Assembly (NCBI RefSeq): GCF_003612565.1
Contig: NZ_RAZG01000012.1
Coordinates: forward strand, 36,580-100,579
DNA: 64,000 nt
Reading direction: 5' to 3'
DNA from: Roseburia sp. 1XD42-69
Lineage (GTDB): Bacteria; Bacillota; Clostridia; Lachnospirales; Lachnospiraceae
Both the position numbers and the translations under genes were made by a program. Below are positions 8,842 to 18,080 of this stretch, piece after piece (the stretch's first letter is position 1; each line of letters opens with the position of its first letter). The notes below the pieces were generated by a model. That model searched no databases, was not told where the DNA came from, and was given only the letters and a program-made list of their open reading frames with translations.

Positions 8842-8943
8842 CTCTTATTGCTCGATTCACTCGCTCAGGTTGGCACCTTCCAGTAACTGGGGTTGCCGTG
8901 ACTTCACAGATCCTATGTATCTCCATCACTCTGAATAAGAGAG
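8842..8943 (-). ncRNA. SAM-I (S-box) riboswitch aptamer
   Basis: On the minus strand the leader shows the S-box order: P1 5' strand CTCTTATT, then CAGAGTGATGGAG, then GTCACGGCAACC, then GGTGCCAACC, and the P1 3' strand AATAAGAG at 8842-8850. The core AGAG, GGCAACC and GGTGCCAA blocks match the S-box consensus. It is followed by an intrinsic terminator and metK. Binding of SAM is expected to lower metK expression. Confidence 0.95.
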
Positions 8944-8982
8944 GTTCTACTATTCAATTTTTACAGGCTCCTGTTTGAGATT

Positions 8983-9011
8983 AAACTACACCATTTCTAT
9001 GCCTTTGTCAA
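8983..9011 (-). promoter_or_regulatory. Promoter of the metK riboswitch transcript
   Basis: Minus-strand -35 TTGACA (9006-9011), 17-bp spacer, -10 TAGTTT (8983-8988). The predicted start lies about 30 nt before the aptamer P1 helix. Confidence 0.65.
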
Positions 9012-9062
9012 GAACTATTGCAAACTTTTCCCAACTTTTTCACAATTTTTCTTAAGTTTTCA

Positions 9063-9091
9063 TTGCCACTTTGAGAATTATGTTTTATAAT
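9063..9091 (+). promoter_or_regulatory. Promoter of the HD-GYP gene
   Basis: -35 TTGCCA (9063-9068), 17-bp spacer, -10 TATAAT (9086-9091), about 65 nt before the ATG. It is divergent from the metK leader promoter. Confidence 0.65.
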
Positions 9092-9161
9092 TTTAATATA
9101 TAGTTGGTTGTCCTATGTTTTCAAGTTGAAGTTTGGCTGACAATCAGGGAGGATTATTAAA

Positions 9162-10298
9162 ATGCATGTTGTTAGAACGTTACAGTTAGAAGAGGGGATG
9201 ATTACTGCCCTTCCGGTAAAGACAAAGGATGGTCAGTTTGTTGCAGACGCAGGGGTTTCCCTGACTCACCACTTAATTGCACAGATTAATTCATGCGGCA
9301 TCCCCAGTATTGAGATACAGGATGATGAACCCGCCGCGGCAGAGGTTCCGGAGACAGCCAAAGCCCCGGAGGCTGCGGAAGCACCTAATATTCCAAAGGG
9401 AAATGCACAGAATCCTGCATATTCCCAGAGAATTAAGAGTTCCGCCGGTTTTCAGCGTTTCCAGTTTGAATATACAAAGGCTATAGATGATTTGGCGAAA
9501 GGGCTTGCCCCTGTTATCAACCAAAGCGGTGCTTTTGACAAAGATATGCTCTGTGAAATTGCCTTTCCCCTTATCGACGGGGTGAAAAGTTCCATAGAAA
9601 TGTTTGATATGCTCCACAATATGCGCTCTGTGGACGACAGCATTTACGCCCACTCTATGAATGTAGGGCTGATTTCTGGGATTTTCGGCAAATGGTTAAA
9701 GCTCCCCAGGGAGGAAATACAGCTCTTGGTGCTGGCAGGCCTGCTCCATGATGTGGGCAAGGCAAAAATTCCCCCGGAGGTATTAAACAAACCTGGAAAA
9801 TACACAGACGAGGAATTTGCTCTGGTAAAGAGCCATCCCAAGTTAAGTTACGACCTTTTATCCGCATATCCCGACGATTTCCTTGACCCCCGGGTAAAAC
9901 TGGCCGCTCTCCAGCACCACGAAAGGCTGGATGGCAGCGGATATCCCCAGGGATTGCAGGGAAACGATATTGACGATTTTGCCATGATGATTGCTGTGGC
10001 GGATGTATATGACGCCATGACGGCTGCCCGCTCTTACCGGGCGCCCCTGTGTCCCTTCCAGGTTATCGCCGCTTTTGAGAAAGAGGGACTGCAGAAGTAC
10101 CATCCCAAGTATATTTTGAAGTTTTTAGAGAAGATTGCCAACGCCTACCAGAAAAACCGCATCCTGTTAAACGACGGAAGGGCGGGGGATATTATTTTCT
10201 TAAACAAACAGCTGTCACGGCCTATTGTCCAGTTAAGCGACGGCTCCTGCGTGGATTTGTCCCGCACCCCAAATCTGAGCATACAATCATTGCTTTAA
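9162..10298 (+). CDS. HD-GYP domain phosphodiesterase
   Basis: Predicted cyclic di-GMP phosphodiesterase, 378 residues, cytoplasmic. The N-terminal 55 residues form a small conserved domain, followed by an Ala/Pro/Glu-rich linker (about 55-80) and a helical region. The HD-GYP domain covers about 155-345 with the metal ligands: His164, HD pair 196-197 in LLHDVGK, HHERLDGSGYP with GYP at 260-262, and ADVYDAMTAARSYR. All key residues are present, so it is probably active. No receiver or PAS domain is attached. GGAGG precedes the ATG by nine bases. It is monocistronic with its own promoter and a terminator shared with murA. No diguanylate cyclase lies in the window. Confidence 0.92.
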   Translation: MHVVRTLQLEEGMITALPVKTKDGQFVADAGVSLTHHLIAQINSCGIPSIEIQDDEPAAAEVPETAKAPEAAEAPNIPKGNAQNPAYSQRIKSSAGFQRFQFEYTKAIDDLAKGLAPVINQSGAFDKDMLCEIAFPLIDGVKSSIEMFDMLHNMRSVDDSIYAHSMNVGLISGIFGKWLKLPREEIQLLVLAGLLHDVGKAKIPPEVLNKPGKYTDEEFALVKSHPKLSYDLLSAYPDDFLDPRVKLAALQHHERLDGSGYPQGLQGNDIDDFAMMIAVADVYDAMTAARSYRAPLCPFQVIAAFEKEGLQKYHPKYILKFLEKIANAYQKNRILLNDGRAGDIIFLNKQLSRPIVQLSDGSCVDLSRTPNLSIQSLL

Positions 10299-10307
10299 TT
10301 TACATAG

Positions 10308-10343
10308 AAAAACCGTTTGAAAATTTTTCAAACGGTTTTTTTT
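10308..10343. terminator. Bidirectional terminator between HD-GYP gene and murA
   Basis: Perfect 11-bp stem (10313-10323 with 10325-10335, with loop opening as needed), five A before it and eight T after it. It can stop the plus-strand HD-GYP transcript and the convergent murA transcript. Confidence 0.88.
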
Positions 10344-10358
10344 CTGTGATTTTCTCTG

Positions 10359-11651
10359 TTAAGACACTTTCAATGTAAATTTCTGAATCTCTTTTTCCGT
10401 GGAAACTTTCTCAATCTGAGCTCCCAGGCTTTCCAGTTTTTCATGGAAACTCTCATATCCCCGCTCAATATAATAGATATCGTCCACAATGGTAATCCCC
10501 TCGGCCGCCAGTCCTGCAATCACCAGCGCAGCTCCCGCCCGAAGGTCCGGAGCGCTTACCCTGGCCCCTGTATATTTTTCAATTCCAGTGATAATGGCAA
10601 TATTGCTCTCCACTTTTATGGAAGCCCCCATACGGGTGAGCTCATCCACATACTTAAATCTATTTTCAAAAATACTCTCGGTTATGGTGCTGGTTCCTTC
10701 TGATATCGCCAGCACAGCAGACATCTGGGGCTGCATATCGGTAGGAAATCCTGGATAGGGCAGAGTCGTCACCTGGGTGTGGTGCAGGGGCTTAGAGGCC
10801 ACTACCCGCACTGCATCGTCCAATTCTTCTATCTCACATCCCACTTCAATTAATTTTGCCGTGGTGGCCTCCAAATGCTTGGGAATCACGTTTTTTACCG
10901 TCACATCCCCTCTGGTGGCTGCCGCCGCAAACATAAATGTGCCCGCTTCAATCTGGTCGGGAATAATGGAGTAATCTGTCTTGTGCAGCCGCTCCACCCC
11001 GGAAATACGAATCACATCTGTACCGGCGCCCCGGATATTTGCCCCCATGCTGTTTAAACAGTTGGCCACATCCACCACATGGGGCTCCTTGGCTGCATTT
11101 TCAATGGTGGTTTTTCCCTCTGCCATTGCTGCCGCCATCATAATATTTATAGTAGCTCCCACAGAAACCTTATCCAGATAGATATGCGTTCCCCTTAAAG
11201 TGTCTGCAACCGCAGAAATCAGCCCATGATGAATATCCACCGCTGCTCCCAGGGCGCGAAAACCTTTTAAGTGCAAATCGATAGGCCGGCTTCCAATATC
11301 ACATCCCCCTGGAAGGGCAACCTCCGCCTTTTTGTATTTTCCAAGAAGGGCACCCAAAAGATAATAAGACGCACGGATTTTTTTAATATACTCATAGGCC
11401 ACCGTCAGATTACTAATCATGGAGCCGTTGATTTTTACAGTATGGGCATCCACCCGCTCCACCATGGCGCCAATGCCCTCTATGGCATTGAGCATTACAT
11501 TGATATCCCGCACATCGGGAAGGTTCTCTATTGTAACGGTCTCATCCGTCATAATTGCCGTTGCCAAAATAGCAAGAGCCGCATTCTTGGCTCCCCCTAT
11601 CTCAACTTCTCCAACCAGCGGATTCCCACCCTTAATAATATACTGATCCAT
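10359..11651 (-). CDS. murA: UDP-N-acetylglucosamine 1-carboxyvinyltransferase
   Basis: First committed step of peptidoglycan synthesis: adds enolpyruvate from PEP to UDP-GlcNAc. The 430-residue protein has the substrate motif GGAKNAALAILATA near residue 19 and the catalytic loop LPGGCDIGSRPIDLH with Cys117, the residue alkylated by fosfomycin; having Cys rather than Asp predicts sensitivity of this enzyme. Length is standard. Clostridia often have two murA copies; only one is in this window. The promoter at 11696-11725 is close to consensus. It is monocistronic and shares a terminator with the convergent HD-GYP gene. Confidence 0.97.
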   Translation of the reverse strand: MDQYIIKGGNPLVGEVEIGGAKNAALAILATAIMTDETVTIENLPDVRDINVMLNAIEGIGAMVERVDAHTVKINGSMISNLTVAYEYIKKIRASYYLLGALLGKYKKAEVALPGGCDIGSRPIDLHLKGFRALGAAVDIHHGLISAVADTLRGTHIYLDKVSVGATINIMMAAAMAEGKTTIENAAKEPHVVDVANCLNSMGANIRGAGTDVIRISGVERLHKTDYSIIPDQIEAGTFMFAAAATRGDVTVKNVIPKHLEATTAKLIEVGCEIEELDDAVRVVASKPLHHTQVTTLPYPGFPTDMQPQMSAVLAISEGTSTITESIFENRFKYVDELTRMGASIKVESNIAIITGIEKYTGARVSAPDLRAGAALVIAGLAAEGITIVDDIYYIERGYESFHEKLESLGAQIEKVSTEKEIQKFTLKVS

Positions 11652-11695
11652 ATCGCACCTCTATGCTTAACTATAGAATTCACATACAAACATTA

Positions 11696-11725
11696 ATTAT
11701 AGTAACTATACAATTCTTTTGTCAA
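11696..11725 (-). promoter_or_regulatory. Consensus promoter of murA
   Basis: Minus-strand -35 TTGACA (11720-11725), 18-bp spacer, -10 TATAAT (11696-11701), about 45 nt before the ATG at 11651. Confidence 0.85.
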
Positions 11726-11801
11726 GAATTTTCTGTATATGTAACATGTGTAATAATTTGGTAACAATATAAGCTGTTCAATCAGCATTAGTATACCACA
11801 T

Positions 11802-13307
11802 CTATCGGATATAGTCCAATGGATTCACCTGAGAACCGTTAATTAATATTTCAAAATGTACATGGGGTCCTGTGGAACGTCCCGTATTTCCGCTTAAGGC
11901 GATACTCTGCCCCTGCTCCACATGCTGTCCCGGAGATACCAGCACCTTACTCAAATGACCATACCTGGTCTGTCTTCCGTCAGGATGATTGATATAAACC
12001 GCATATCCATATCCTCTCACTGCCCCGGCGATGGACACAGTCCCCCCGCTTGAGGCATACACATTTGTACCGATAGGAGTTGCCCAATCCACGCCTTTGT
12101 GCATTCTTCCCCATCTGCTGCCGTAACCGGAGGTAAACCTTCCTCCCCCCAAAGGCTTGATATAGCTTGGAGGCACAATGGTCCCCTCCTCCACAATCGT
12201 GGGCACCGCCTCCCTGAGAATCTGGGTATGTTCTGTAATTCTGGAAATTTCAATTCCATTCTCACTTACCACAATATCATTGACTCTTCTTAGGCCTTCC
12301 GCACCTTCCTGGCGCACTTCCCTGCGGTTCGTATACCAGCCGTCATTTTTTATCACCTGGTCCTCTGCCTCGTAGGTTTCCTCATATACGATACCCTGGG
12401 ACACTTTCAGGGAAATGTCCGGCCTTGGCACCGCCACAATCAGTTCCTGGTCCGTATAAACCGGCGCATCCTCCCCGGAGAGTTCGTTAAGGCTCATAAT
12501 GGAATCTACGGAAGTCTCAAATTTTTCTGCAATGATAGATAAACAATCTCCTGCTTCTACTACATATATTGTATTCGTTTCTTTTTCTTTTGTTACCTCT
12601 TCCACAGAGGCGGAAGCATCCGCCAGTTCCTCTTTTCTCACCACATTTTCATATCCAAAAACAGTATCTGCAAAATCCATAGCCAGAATACCTGTCTTTT
12701 CCTGGTAGTTTTTTTCATCAAAAACTTCTTTTTCCATGTCTAGCAACTGGGCGTTTATCCCTGCAAAAAGGTCATTTCCATGCATCTCCTGGGATTCTTT
12801 TTGTATATCCGCCATAAAAGCCCCCTCATACCCTGCAGGCTTCCGAAAACGCACGTAAAAATCACCGCCCCCCTCCGTATGGTTTTTTACCCCCTCCAAA
12901 AAGGCCATGGCCTCTTCCTCCGTGGCAAAATTTGCAGAAAAATCTTCAGTAGTAACGGTATAAGCAGAAATTTTTTCGTTTATTTTATTTTGTTTTAATT
13001 TCTCCGCCACCTGCTGTTCCATCTCTTCCACAGGCATCATGGGCTCAAAAAGTTTATCCTTGATTTGATAATCCACCTGAGTGGTGAGATACATATATCC
13101 CTTTGTATCTTTCATCGCCTTGCGTTTTGCCTCCCGAATCAGTTTTTCCACATCCGCTGATTTGGGCATTGAGCCGATTTTTTCTCCCTCAACGTAAATT
13201 TCATAGTAAGGCTGGCCCAACGAGATATACTGGGTAAGGGCTGCCCCTAAAAATAGCGCCCCTAAGGTGCCAACACAACCTGCTTCTATCTTTTGTCTTT
13301 TTTTCAT
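11802..13307 (-). CDS. Cell-wall M23 metallopeptidase with LysM and G5 domains
   Basis: Exported, membrane-anchored peptidoglycan endopeptidase of 501 residues. A single N-terminal hydrophobic segment (about 9-28) anchors it. Residues about 35-235 are a helical region; a LysM module lies at about 247-292 (YVVEAGDCLSIIAEKFETSV), a G5-like beta domain at about 295-375 (YEETYEAEDQVIKNDGWYTN), and the M23 catalytic domain at about 385-500. Zinc ligands are visible in HKGVD and in HVHFE. It starts eight bases after the ABC exporter gene stop and is therefore the last gene of that operon. The combination LysM-G5-M23 is common in Clostridia and serves cell-wall remodelling; the exact bond cleaved is unknown. 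Confidence 0.92.
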   Translation of the reverse strand: MKKRQKIEAGCVGTLGALFLGAALTQYISLGQPYYEIYVEGEKIGSMPKSADVEKLIREAKRKAMKDTKGYMYLTTQVDYQIKDKLFEPMMPVEEMEQQVAEKLKQNKINEKISAYTVTTEDFSANFATEEEAMAFLEGVKNHTEGGGDFYVRFRKPAGYEGAFMADIQKESQEMHGNDLFAGINAQLLDMEKEVFDEKNYQEKTGILAMDFADTVFGYENVVRKEELADASASVEEVTKEKETNTIYVVEAGDCLSIIAEKFETSVDSIMSLNELSGEDAPVYTDQELIVAVPRPDISLKVSQGIVYEETYEAEDQVIKNDGWYTNRREVRQEGAEGLRRVNDIVVSENGIEISRITEHTQILREAVPTIVEEGTIVPPSYIKPLGGGRFTSGYGSRWGRMHKGVDWATPIGTNVYASSGGTVSIAGAVRGYGYAVYINHPDGRQTRYGHLSKVLVSPGQHVEQGQSIALSGNTGRSTGPHVHFEILINGSQVNPLDYIR

Positions 13308-13315
13308 AGTATCCC

Positions 13316-15073
13316 CTATTCCGCCTCTTTCGCCGCCACAAACTGGCTGTTGTACAATGTGGCATAAAATCCATTTTCCGCAAGGAGCTTTTCATGGTTT
13401 CCCTGCTCCAAAATATGGCCGTCTTTCATCACAAGTATCACATCCGCCTCTTTTATGGTAGAGAGGCGGTGGGCTACAATAAAGCTGGTGCGCCCTTCCA
13501 TCATTTTTGCAAAGGCTTTCTGAATTTTTATTTCCGTTCTCGTGTCAATGGAGGAGGTAGCCTCATCCAAAATGAGCATGGAGGGCAGGGAAAGCATCAC
13601 CCTGGCAATGCATAAAAGCTGCTTCTGCCCCTGGGAGAGCCCCCCTCCCTCCTCGGTAATCCAGGTGTCATACCCCTTGGGGAGCCTTTTAATAAAACTG
13701 TGGGCATGGGATGCCTTTGCCGCCTGAATCACGTCCTCCCTGGAAGCATCCGTCCCCATACGGATATTGTCAAAAATGGTTCCCTCCCTGAGCCAGGTTT
13801 CCTGGAGAACCATACCGTAGGAAGAGCGCAGGCTCTTTCTTGTAATATCCCTGATATCCTCCCCTTCCACCTGGATCGCCCCGGCGTCCACATCATAAAA
13901 CCGCATCAAAAGATTAATTAAAGTGGTTTTTCCGCAGCCTGTGGGCCCCACAATAGCTACCCGCTGCCCCGGAAGGACATCCAGGTTAAAATCCACAATA
14001 AGATTCTGGCCTTTGGTGTAGGAAAAATCCACATGGGAAAGGCTCACATTTCCCTTTACCCCCGTAAGTTCCCCTGCATCCCTGTCGCTGACCTGGGGTT
14101 CCTCTTCAATAAGCTCTAAAATCCTCCCTGCACAGGCGATGGCATTCTGAAGCTCTGTCACCACGCCGGAAATTTCATTGAAAGGCTTTGTATACTGGTT
14201 GGCGTAACTTAAAAAGCTGGCAAGCTGCCCTACGCTGATTTGTCCCATCACCGCCGCCACTGCCCCGAAAATCCCTACCCCTGTGTACACCAGGCTGTTT
14301 ACAAAGCGGGTGCTGGGATTCGTCATGGAAGAAAAAAATGTTGCCTCCAAAGAATATTTCCGCAGCCTTTCGTTTATCTCATCAAAGCGGACAAGTACTT
14401 TCTCCTCCTGTCCGAAAGCCTGGACCACTTTCTGGTTTGCAATCGTCTCCTCAATAAGAGCCGTCTGCTCCCCCCTGGCCTCCGACTGGCGTTTAAACAT
14501 GACATAAGTTCTTTTTGCAATAAAGCTTGCTACAAAAAGGGAGAGGGGCGTGATGCAGATAACCACCAGGGCAATTTTGTACTGGATACTGACCATAAAG
14601 CATAGGGTGCCCAGTATGGTGATAACACCGGTAAAAAACTGGGTAAATCCCATTAAAAGCCCCTCTGCCACCTGGTCTGCATCGGCAATCACCCGGCTGA
14701 CCAGTTCTCCGTAAGACCTGGTGTCCAGATATTTCAGGGGAAGAATCTCAATTTTTGCAAAGGCATCTTTTCGCATGTCCCTGACAATCTGATAGGTAAT
14801 GCGGTTATTGCACACATTTAAAAGCCACTGGGCTGCAGAAGTTATTAAAACTACAATTAATATTGTTTTTATCGTTTGGAAAACTCCTGGAAAATCCACT
14901 TTCCCCTCCGACACGATACAGTCGATGGCGCTGCCTGTAAGAATGGGCACATAGAGGGTCAACACTGCGGACACCCCAGCAAAAAGCAAGGACGCCAATA
15001 TCAGCCAGGTGTATTTGCGAATATAGCCGAGGAGCTTTTTTACTGTTCCCCACTGGGTCTTGTTTTTAGCCAT
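13316..15073 (-). CDS. ABC exporter half-transporter, canonical ATPase site (subunit B)
   Basis: Membrane-fused ABC half-transporter of 585 residues: six TM helices in about 1-320 and an ATPase domain in 340-580. Walker A is GPTGCGKTTL, the signature is LSQGQKQLLCIA, Walker B is MLILDEATSSID with the catalytic Glu present. It pairs with the upstream half-transporter, which has Asp at that position, giving the asymmetric heterodimer of the TM287/288 and LmrCD type. Start ATG 15073 follows GGAGG by nine bases and overlaps the upstream gene by eight bases; the longer frame to 15193 lies within that gene. Substrate unknown; drugs, lipids or peptides are exported by relatives. Confidence 0.93.
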   Translation of the reverse strand: MAKNKTQWGTVKKLLGYIRKYTWLILASLLFAGVSAVLTLYVPILTGSAIDCIVSEGKVDFPGVFQTIKTILIVVLITSAAQWLLNVCNNRITYQIVRDMRKDAFAKIEILPLKYLDTRSYGELVSRVIADADQVAEGLLMGFTQFFTGVITILGTLCFMVSIQYKIALVVICITPLSLFVASFIAKRTYVMFKRQSEARGEQTALIEETIANQKVVQAFGQEEKVLVRFDEINERLRKYSLEATFFSSMTNPSTRFVNSLVYTGVGIFGAVAAVMGQISVGQLASFLSYANQYTKPFNEISGVVTELQNAIACAGRILELIEEEPQVSDRDAGELTGVKGNVSLSHVDFSYTKGQNLIVDFNLDVLPGQRVAIVGPTGCGKTTLINLLMRFYDVDAGAIQVEGEDIRDITRKSLRSSYGMVLQETWLREGTIFDNIRMGTDASREDVIQAAKASHAHSFIKRLPKGYDTWITEEGGGLSQGQKQLLCIARVMLSLPSMLILDEATSSIDTRTEIKIQKAFAKMMEGRTSFIVAHRLSTIKEADVILVMKDGHILEQGNHEKLLAENGFYATLYNSQFVAAKEAE

Positions 15074-16814
15074 TGACGACTCCCTCCTTACTCTGTTTTT
15101 CCGGAAACTGGGAGTAATAAATTTCCTGGTATACTTCACAGCTATCCAAAAGTTCTTCATGGGTTCCAATCCCTGCCAGCTCCCCATCCTCAAGCACTAA
15201 AATCTTATCTGCATACTGAATGGAAGAAGCCCTTTGGGACACGATAAACACCGTGGGCTTTTCCTTTAATCCGGCTATAGCTTTCCGCAGGGCTGCGTCT
15301 GTGGCATAATCCAGGGCGGAAGCGCTGTCGTCTAAAATCAAAATTTCCGGCTTTCTCACCAAAGCCCTTGCAATGGTAAGGCGCTGTCTCTGTCCCCCGG
15401 AAAAATTTTTGCCCCCCTGGGACACATAAGTGTCAAGCCCCTCCTTTTTCTCCACAATCTCCAAAGCCTGGGCTGTCTTTAATGCCTCCCGCATCTCCTC
15501 ATCCGTGGCATTTTCCCTGCCCCAGGAGAGATTATCCCGGATAGTACCCTGAAACAGCACCGCCTTTTGCATCACAATTCCCACTTTATTTCTAAGCTCC
15601 CCAGGCTCATAGGAAGCCAGCTCTTTTCCGTCAATGCGTATGGAGCCTTTTGTGTGGGGATAAAAACCGGGAATGAGATGCACCAGGGACGATTTCCCCG
15701 AGCCTGTCCCGCCGATTACCCCTATAGTCTCTCCCCGCCGGGCGGTAAAGCTTATCTCCGTAAGAGATTCCTCTGACGCATCCTGATAGGTAAGGCCCAC
15801 ATGGGAAAAAACCACCATTTCCTCCCCGGTGCTGCCCCCGGCATCTTCTGCCGGTGTCTCTCTCGTCTCCCCCTGGGGAACTTCAAAAATCGACTGGATA
15901 CGGTTGCCGCAAGCAATGGCCTTTGTCACAGTCACAATGAGGTTTGCCAGTTTTATCAGTTCCACAAGAATCTGCCCCATATAATTCACCAAAGCAACCA
16001 CTTCCCCCTGGGTGAGAATCCCTAAGTCCACCTGCAGGGCCCCTTTGTAAATCAAATAAGCTGTGGCAGCATTAATCATCACATAGGTCACAGGATTTAA
16101 AAGCCCGGAAATCTTTCCCACAAACATCTGCATTCCAGTAAGCTCTTGATTTCTCTTTTCAAATTCACTTATCTCCTGCTCCTCCAAGTGAAAAGCCCGG
16201 ATAACCCTTACCCCGGTAAGATTTTCCCTGGCACACTGGGTAACGGCATCCAGTTTTCCCTGAACTTTTTTATAGAGGGGAATGCTTATTGCCATCACCC
16301 CAAAAACTACCAGGGATAAAAGAGGGATAATAACCACAAATGTCATCGCCCCGGAAACGTCAATGGTAAACGCCATCACCATGGCCCCAAACACGATAAA
16401 GGGGGAGCGCAGGAAAAGCCGCAGCACCATATTCACACCGGACTGTGCCTGATTTACATCACTTGTCATTCTGGTGATTAAGGTGGCGTCTCCCAGCTTG
16501 TCCTGGCTGGTAAAAGAAAGCTTTTGTATATGGGCAAAAAGCCCATGGCGCACAGCAGTTCCAAAGCCTGCTGCCGCTTTTGCAGAAAAATATTGCGCCG
16601 TCACTGCGCTGATAAGTCCCACAACGCCTAAAAGGATTAGGATCAGGCACATTTTTATAATATAGGGAATGTCCCCTTCTGCAATTCCCACATCGATAAC
16701 AGATGCCATCACAAGGGGCACCAAAAGTTCAAAAATGGCTTCTAACATTTTAAACAAAGGCGCCAAAACGCACTCTTTTTTATAATCCTTAAGGTATACC
16801 AAAAGATTTTTCAC
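15066..16814 (-). CDS. ABC exporter half-transporter, degenerate ATPase site (subunit A)
   Basis: Half-transporter of 582 residues with an exporter-type TM domain (about 1-310) and an ATPase domain. Walker A GGTGSGKSSL and signature FSGGQRQRLTIARAL are intact, but Walker B reads ILILDDSASALD, with Asp where the catalytic Glu should be. This is the known hallmark of the degenerate site in heterodimeric exporters. The start codon is GTG at 16814 with AGGAGG five bases upstream. It is first in the operon A-B-M23 peptidase. Partner inference comes from the overlap and from complementary active sites. Confidence 0.93.
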   Translation of the reverse strand: MKNLLVYLKDYKKECVLAPLFKMLEAIFELLVPLVMASVIDVGIAEGDIPYIIKMCLILILLGVVGLISAVTAQYFSAKAAAGFGTAVRHGLFAHIQKLSFTSQDKLGDATLITRMTSDVNQAQSGVNMVLRLFLRSPFIVFGAMVMAFTIDVSGAMTFVVIIPLLSLVVFGVMAISIPLYKKVQGKLDAVTQCARENLTGVRVIRAFHLEEQEISEFEKRNQELTGMQMFVGKISGLLNPVTYVMINAATAYLIYKGALQVDLGILTQGEVVALVNYMGQILVELIKLANLIVTVTKAIACGNRIQSIFEVPQGETRETPAEDAGGSTGEEMVVFSHVGLTYQDASEESLTEISFTARRGETIGVIGGTGSGKSSLVHLIPGFYPHTKGSIRIDGKELASYEPGELRNKVGIVMQKAVLFQGTIRDNLSWGRENATDEEMREALKTAQALEIVEKKEGLDTYVSQGGKNFSGGQRQRLTIARALVRKPEILILDDSASALDYATDAALRKAIAGLKEKPTVFIVSQRASSIQYADKILVLEDGELAGIGTHEELLDSCEVYQEIYYSQFPEKQSKEGVVNG

Positions 16815-16847
16815 AATGTCCTCCTGTTTTCATACAAGCCCTCGGTG

Positions 16848-16882
16848 AAAAATGCTGCAATAAGAGGACTCTCATTGCAGCA
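16848..16882 (-). terminator. Rho-independent terminator of prsA-like gene
   Basis: Perfect 9-bp stem TGCTGCAAT (16853-16861) with ATTGCAGCA (16874-16882), 12-nt loop, then five U on the minus strand. It separates the prsA-like gene from the ABC operon. Confidence 0.85.
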
Positions 16883-16915
16883 TACTGTTTACTTTTAAGT
16901 TGCTCCTGACACAAA

Positions 16916-17998
16916 CTATTTTAATTCCACGCCCTCGGTGGCATCTAAGCCCTCCTCCTCAGCCGGTGCTTCGGTATCCTCCGGGTCTGCTTTTGCGGTA
17001 AATCTGTCTTTAAATGTTACTTTATCCCACTCTTTTCCGTTAATCTCCCATTTTGCCTCATCCCGCCAACCGGACAAGACATCCTCATAATAATCGCTCT
17101 TTTTCTGGGACAAAATCTCCTCTTTCTTCTCCTCTGAAGCTTCCTTGTCATGCTCGCTGTCCAAGCGCAGGACATAGTAGCCGTTTTCTGTCTCCACTAC
17201 CCCGGAAATGTCCCCCTCCTTTAAGCCATCCGCAGCTTCCAGAACTTCCTTATTCAAAGAAGAATCCGTATCTTCCGCCGAACCGTAAGACTCTTTGCTC
17301 ACAGTATACCCTGCATCGGTGACGGCCTTCTCAAAATCCTCAGCCTCTGCGATATCCACCGCTTTATCCCTTAACTGGGCCTTTTCTTCCTCTGTATATT
17401 CCACTAAATTGGATTCCTCATCATACTTTCCTGTGGTACTAATTACCACATAGCTGAAACTCCTCTGGGCCGCTTCCTCATCTGTCACTTCCACATCTGC
17501 GCTATCCTCAATACTTTTTCTCATTTTACTCTGGATGGTGTAGAGCCTTAAAACTTCAAGGATATCCTCTTTGTTCTCCCCGCCAACCTGCTTGATGGCT
17601 TCCTTTGAGTTGTCAGCAAGAAAGGTATCTGCCGCCTTCTCTATAGCCGCCTCTTCCTCCTTGGAAAGTTCCACATGATACTCCGCCATATGGGCCTTTA
17701 AGAGATACATATTTTCCAGGCTGTCCGCCACATCTCTCTTTACGTCCTGGGCTAAAGTACTGCCGTTTCCATAAAGGTCTTTCTCCCACATATCCTCCCC
17801 AAAATAAGCAGTATAAAATGAATCGTAATTTGCCTGCTGGTACTTTGCAGTGAAATTTGCAACTCCCATGGTGATGGTGGTATCGTCTAATGTGGCAAAC
17901 ACCGCATCCGAATCAATGGTACTTCCGCATCCGCTTAAGGTTATTCCCGTTATGGCTAAAGCTGCAAACAACTTTGCCGCCCTCTCTTTATTCTTCAT
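16916..17998 (-). CDS. prsA: PrsA/SurA-like peptidyl-prolyl isomerase lipoprotein
   Basis: Extracytoplasmic foldase that assists exported proteins, lipid-anchored to the outer face of the membrane. The 360-residue precursor has a signal peptide with lipobox TLSGC (Cys24). Residues about 30-150 are the helical SurA-N-like chaperone part; about 185-320 resemble a parvulin domain (FSYVVISTTGKYD; LKEGDISGVVETENGYYVLR). The tail is acidic. The central parvulin residues are hard to align by eye, so isomerase activity is likely but unproven. It follows mfd on the same strand but has its own promoter at 18046-18074 and a terminator. Confidence 0.85.
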   Translation of the reverse strand: MKNKERAAKLFAALAITGITLSGCGSTIDSDAVFATLDDTTITMGVANFTAKYQQANYDSFYTAYFGEDMWEKDLYGNGSTLAQDVKRDVADSLENMYLLKAHMAEYHVELSKEEEAAIEKAADTFLADNSKEAIKQVGGENKEDILEVLRLYTIQSKMRKSIEDSADVEVTDEEAAQRSFSYVVISTTGKYDEESNLVEYTEEEKAQLRDKAVDIAEAEDFEKAVTDAGYTVSKESYGSAEDTDSSLNKEVLEAADGLKEGDISGVVETENGYYVLRLDSEHDKEASEEKKEEILSQKKSDYYEDVLSGWRDEAKWEINGKEWDKVTFKDRFTAKADPEDTEAPAEEEGLDATEGVELK

Positions 17999-18045
17999 AG
18001 GTTCCTCCTAATACTTCTCTAAAACAATTTTGCCGCCATTTACCT

Positions 18046-18074
18046 ATTATAGTGCTTTTTTTTGTATGCCGCAA
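18046..18074 (-). promoter_or_regulatory. Promoter of the prsA-like gene
   Basis: Minus-strand -35 TTGCGG (18069-18074), 17-bp spacer, -10 TATAAT (18046-18051), located between the mfd stop and the prsA-like start. Confidence 0.7.
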
Positions 18075-18080
18075 GACTTT

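Noticed and set aside
8735..8929. N-terminal extension of the metK frame
   Set aside because: The extension translates the riboswitch and terminator; the standard N-terminus and the RBS place the start at 8734.
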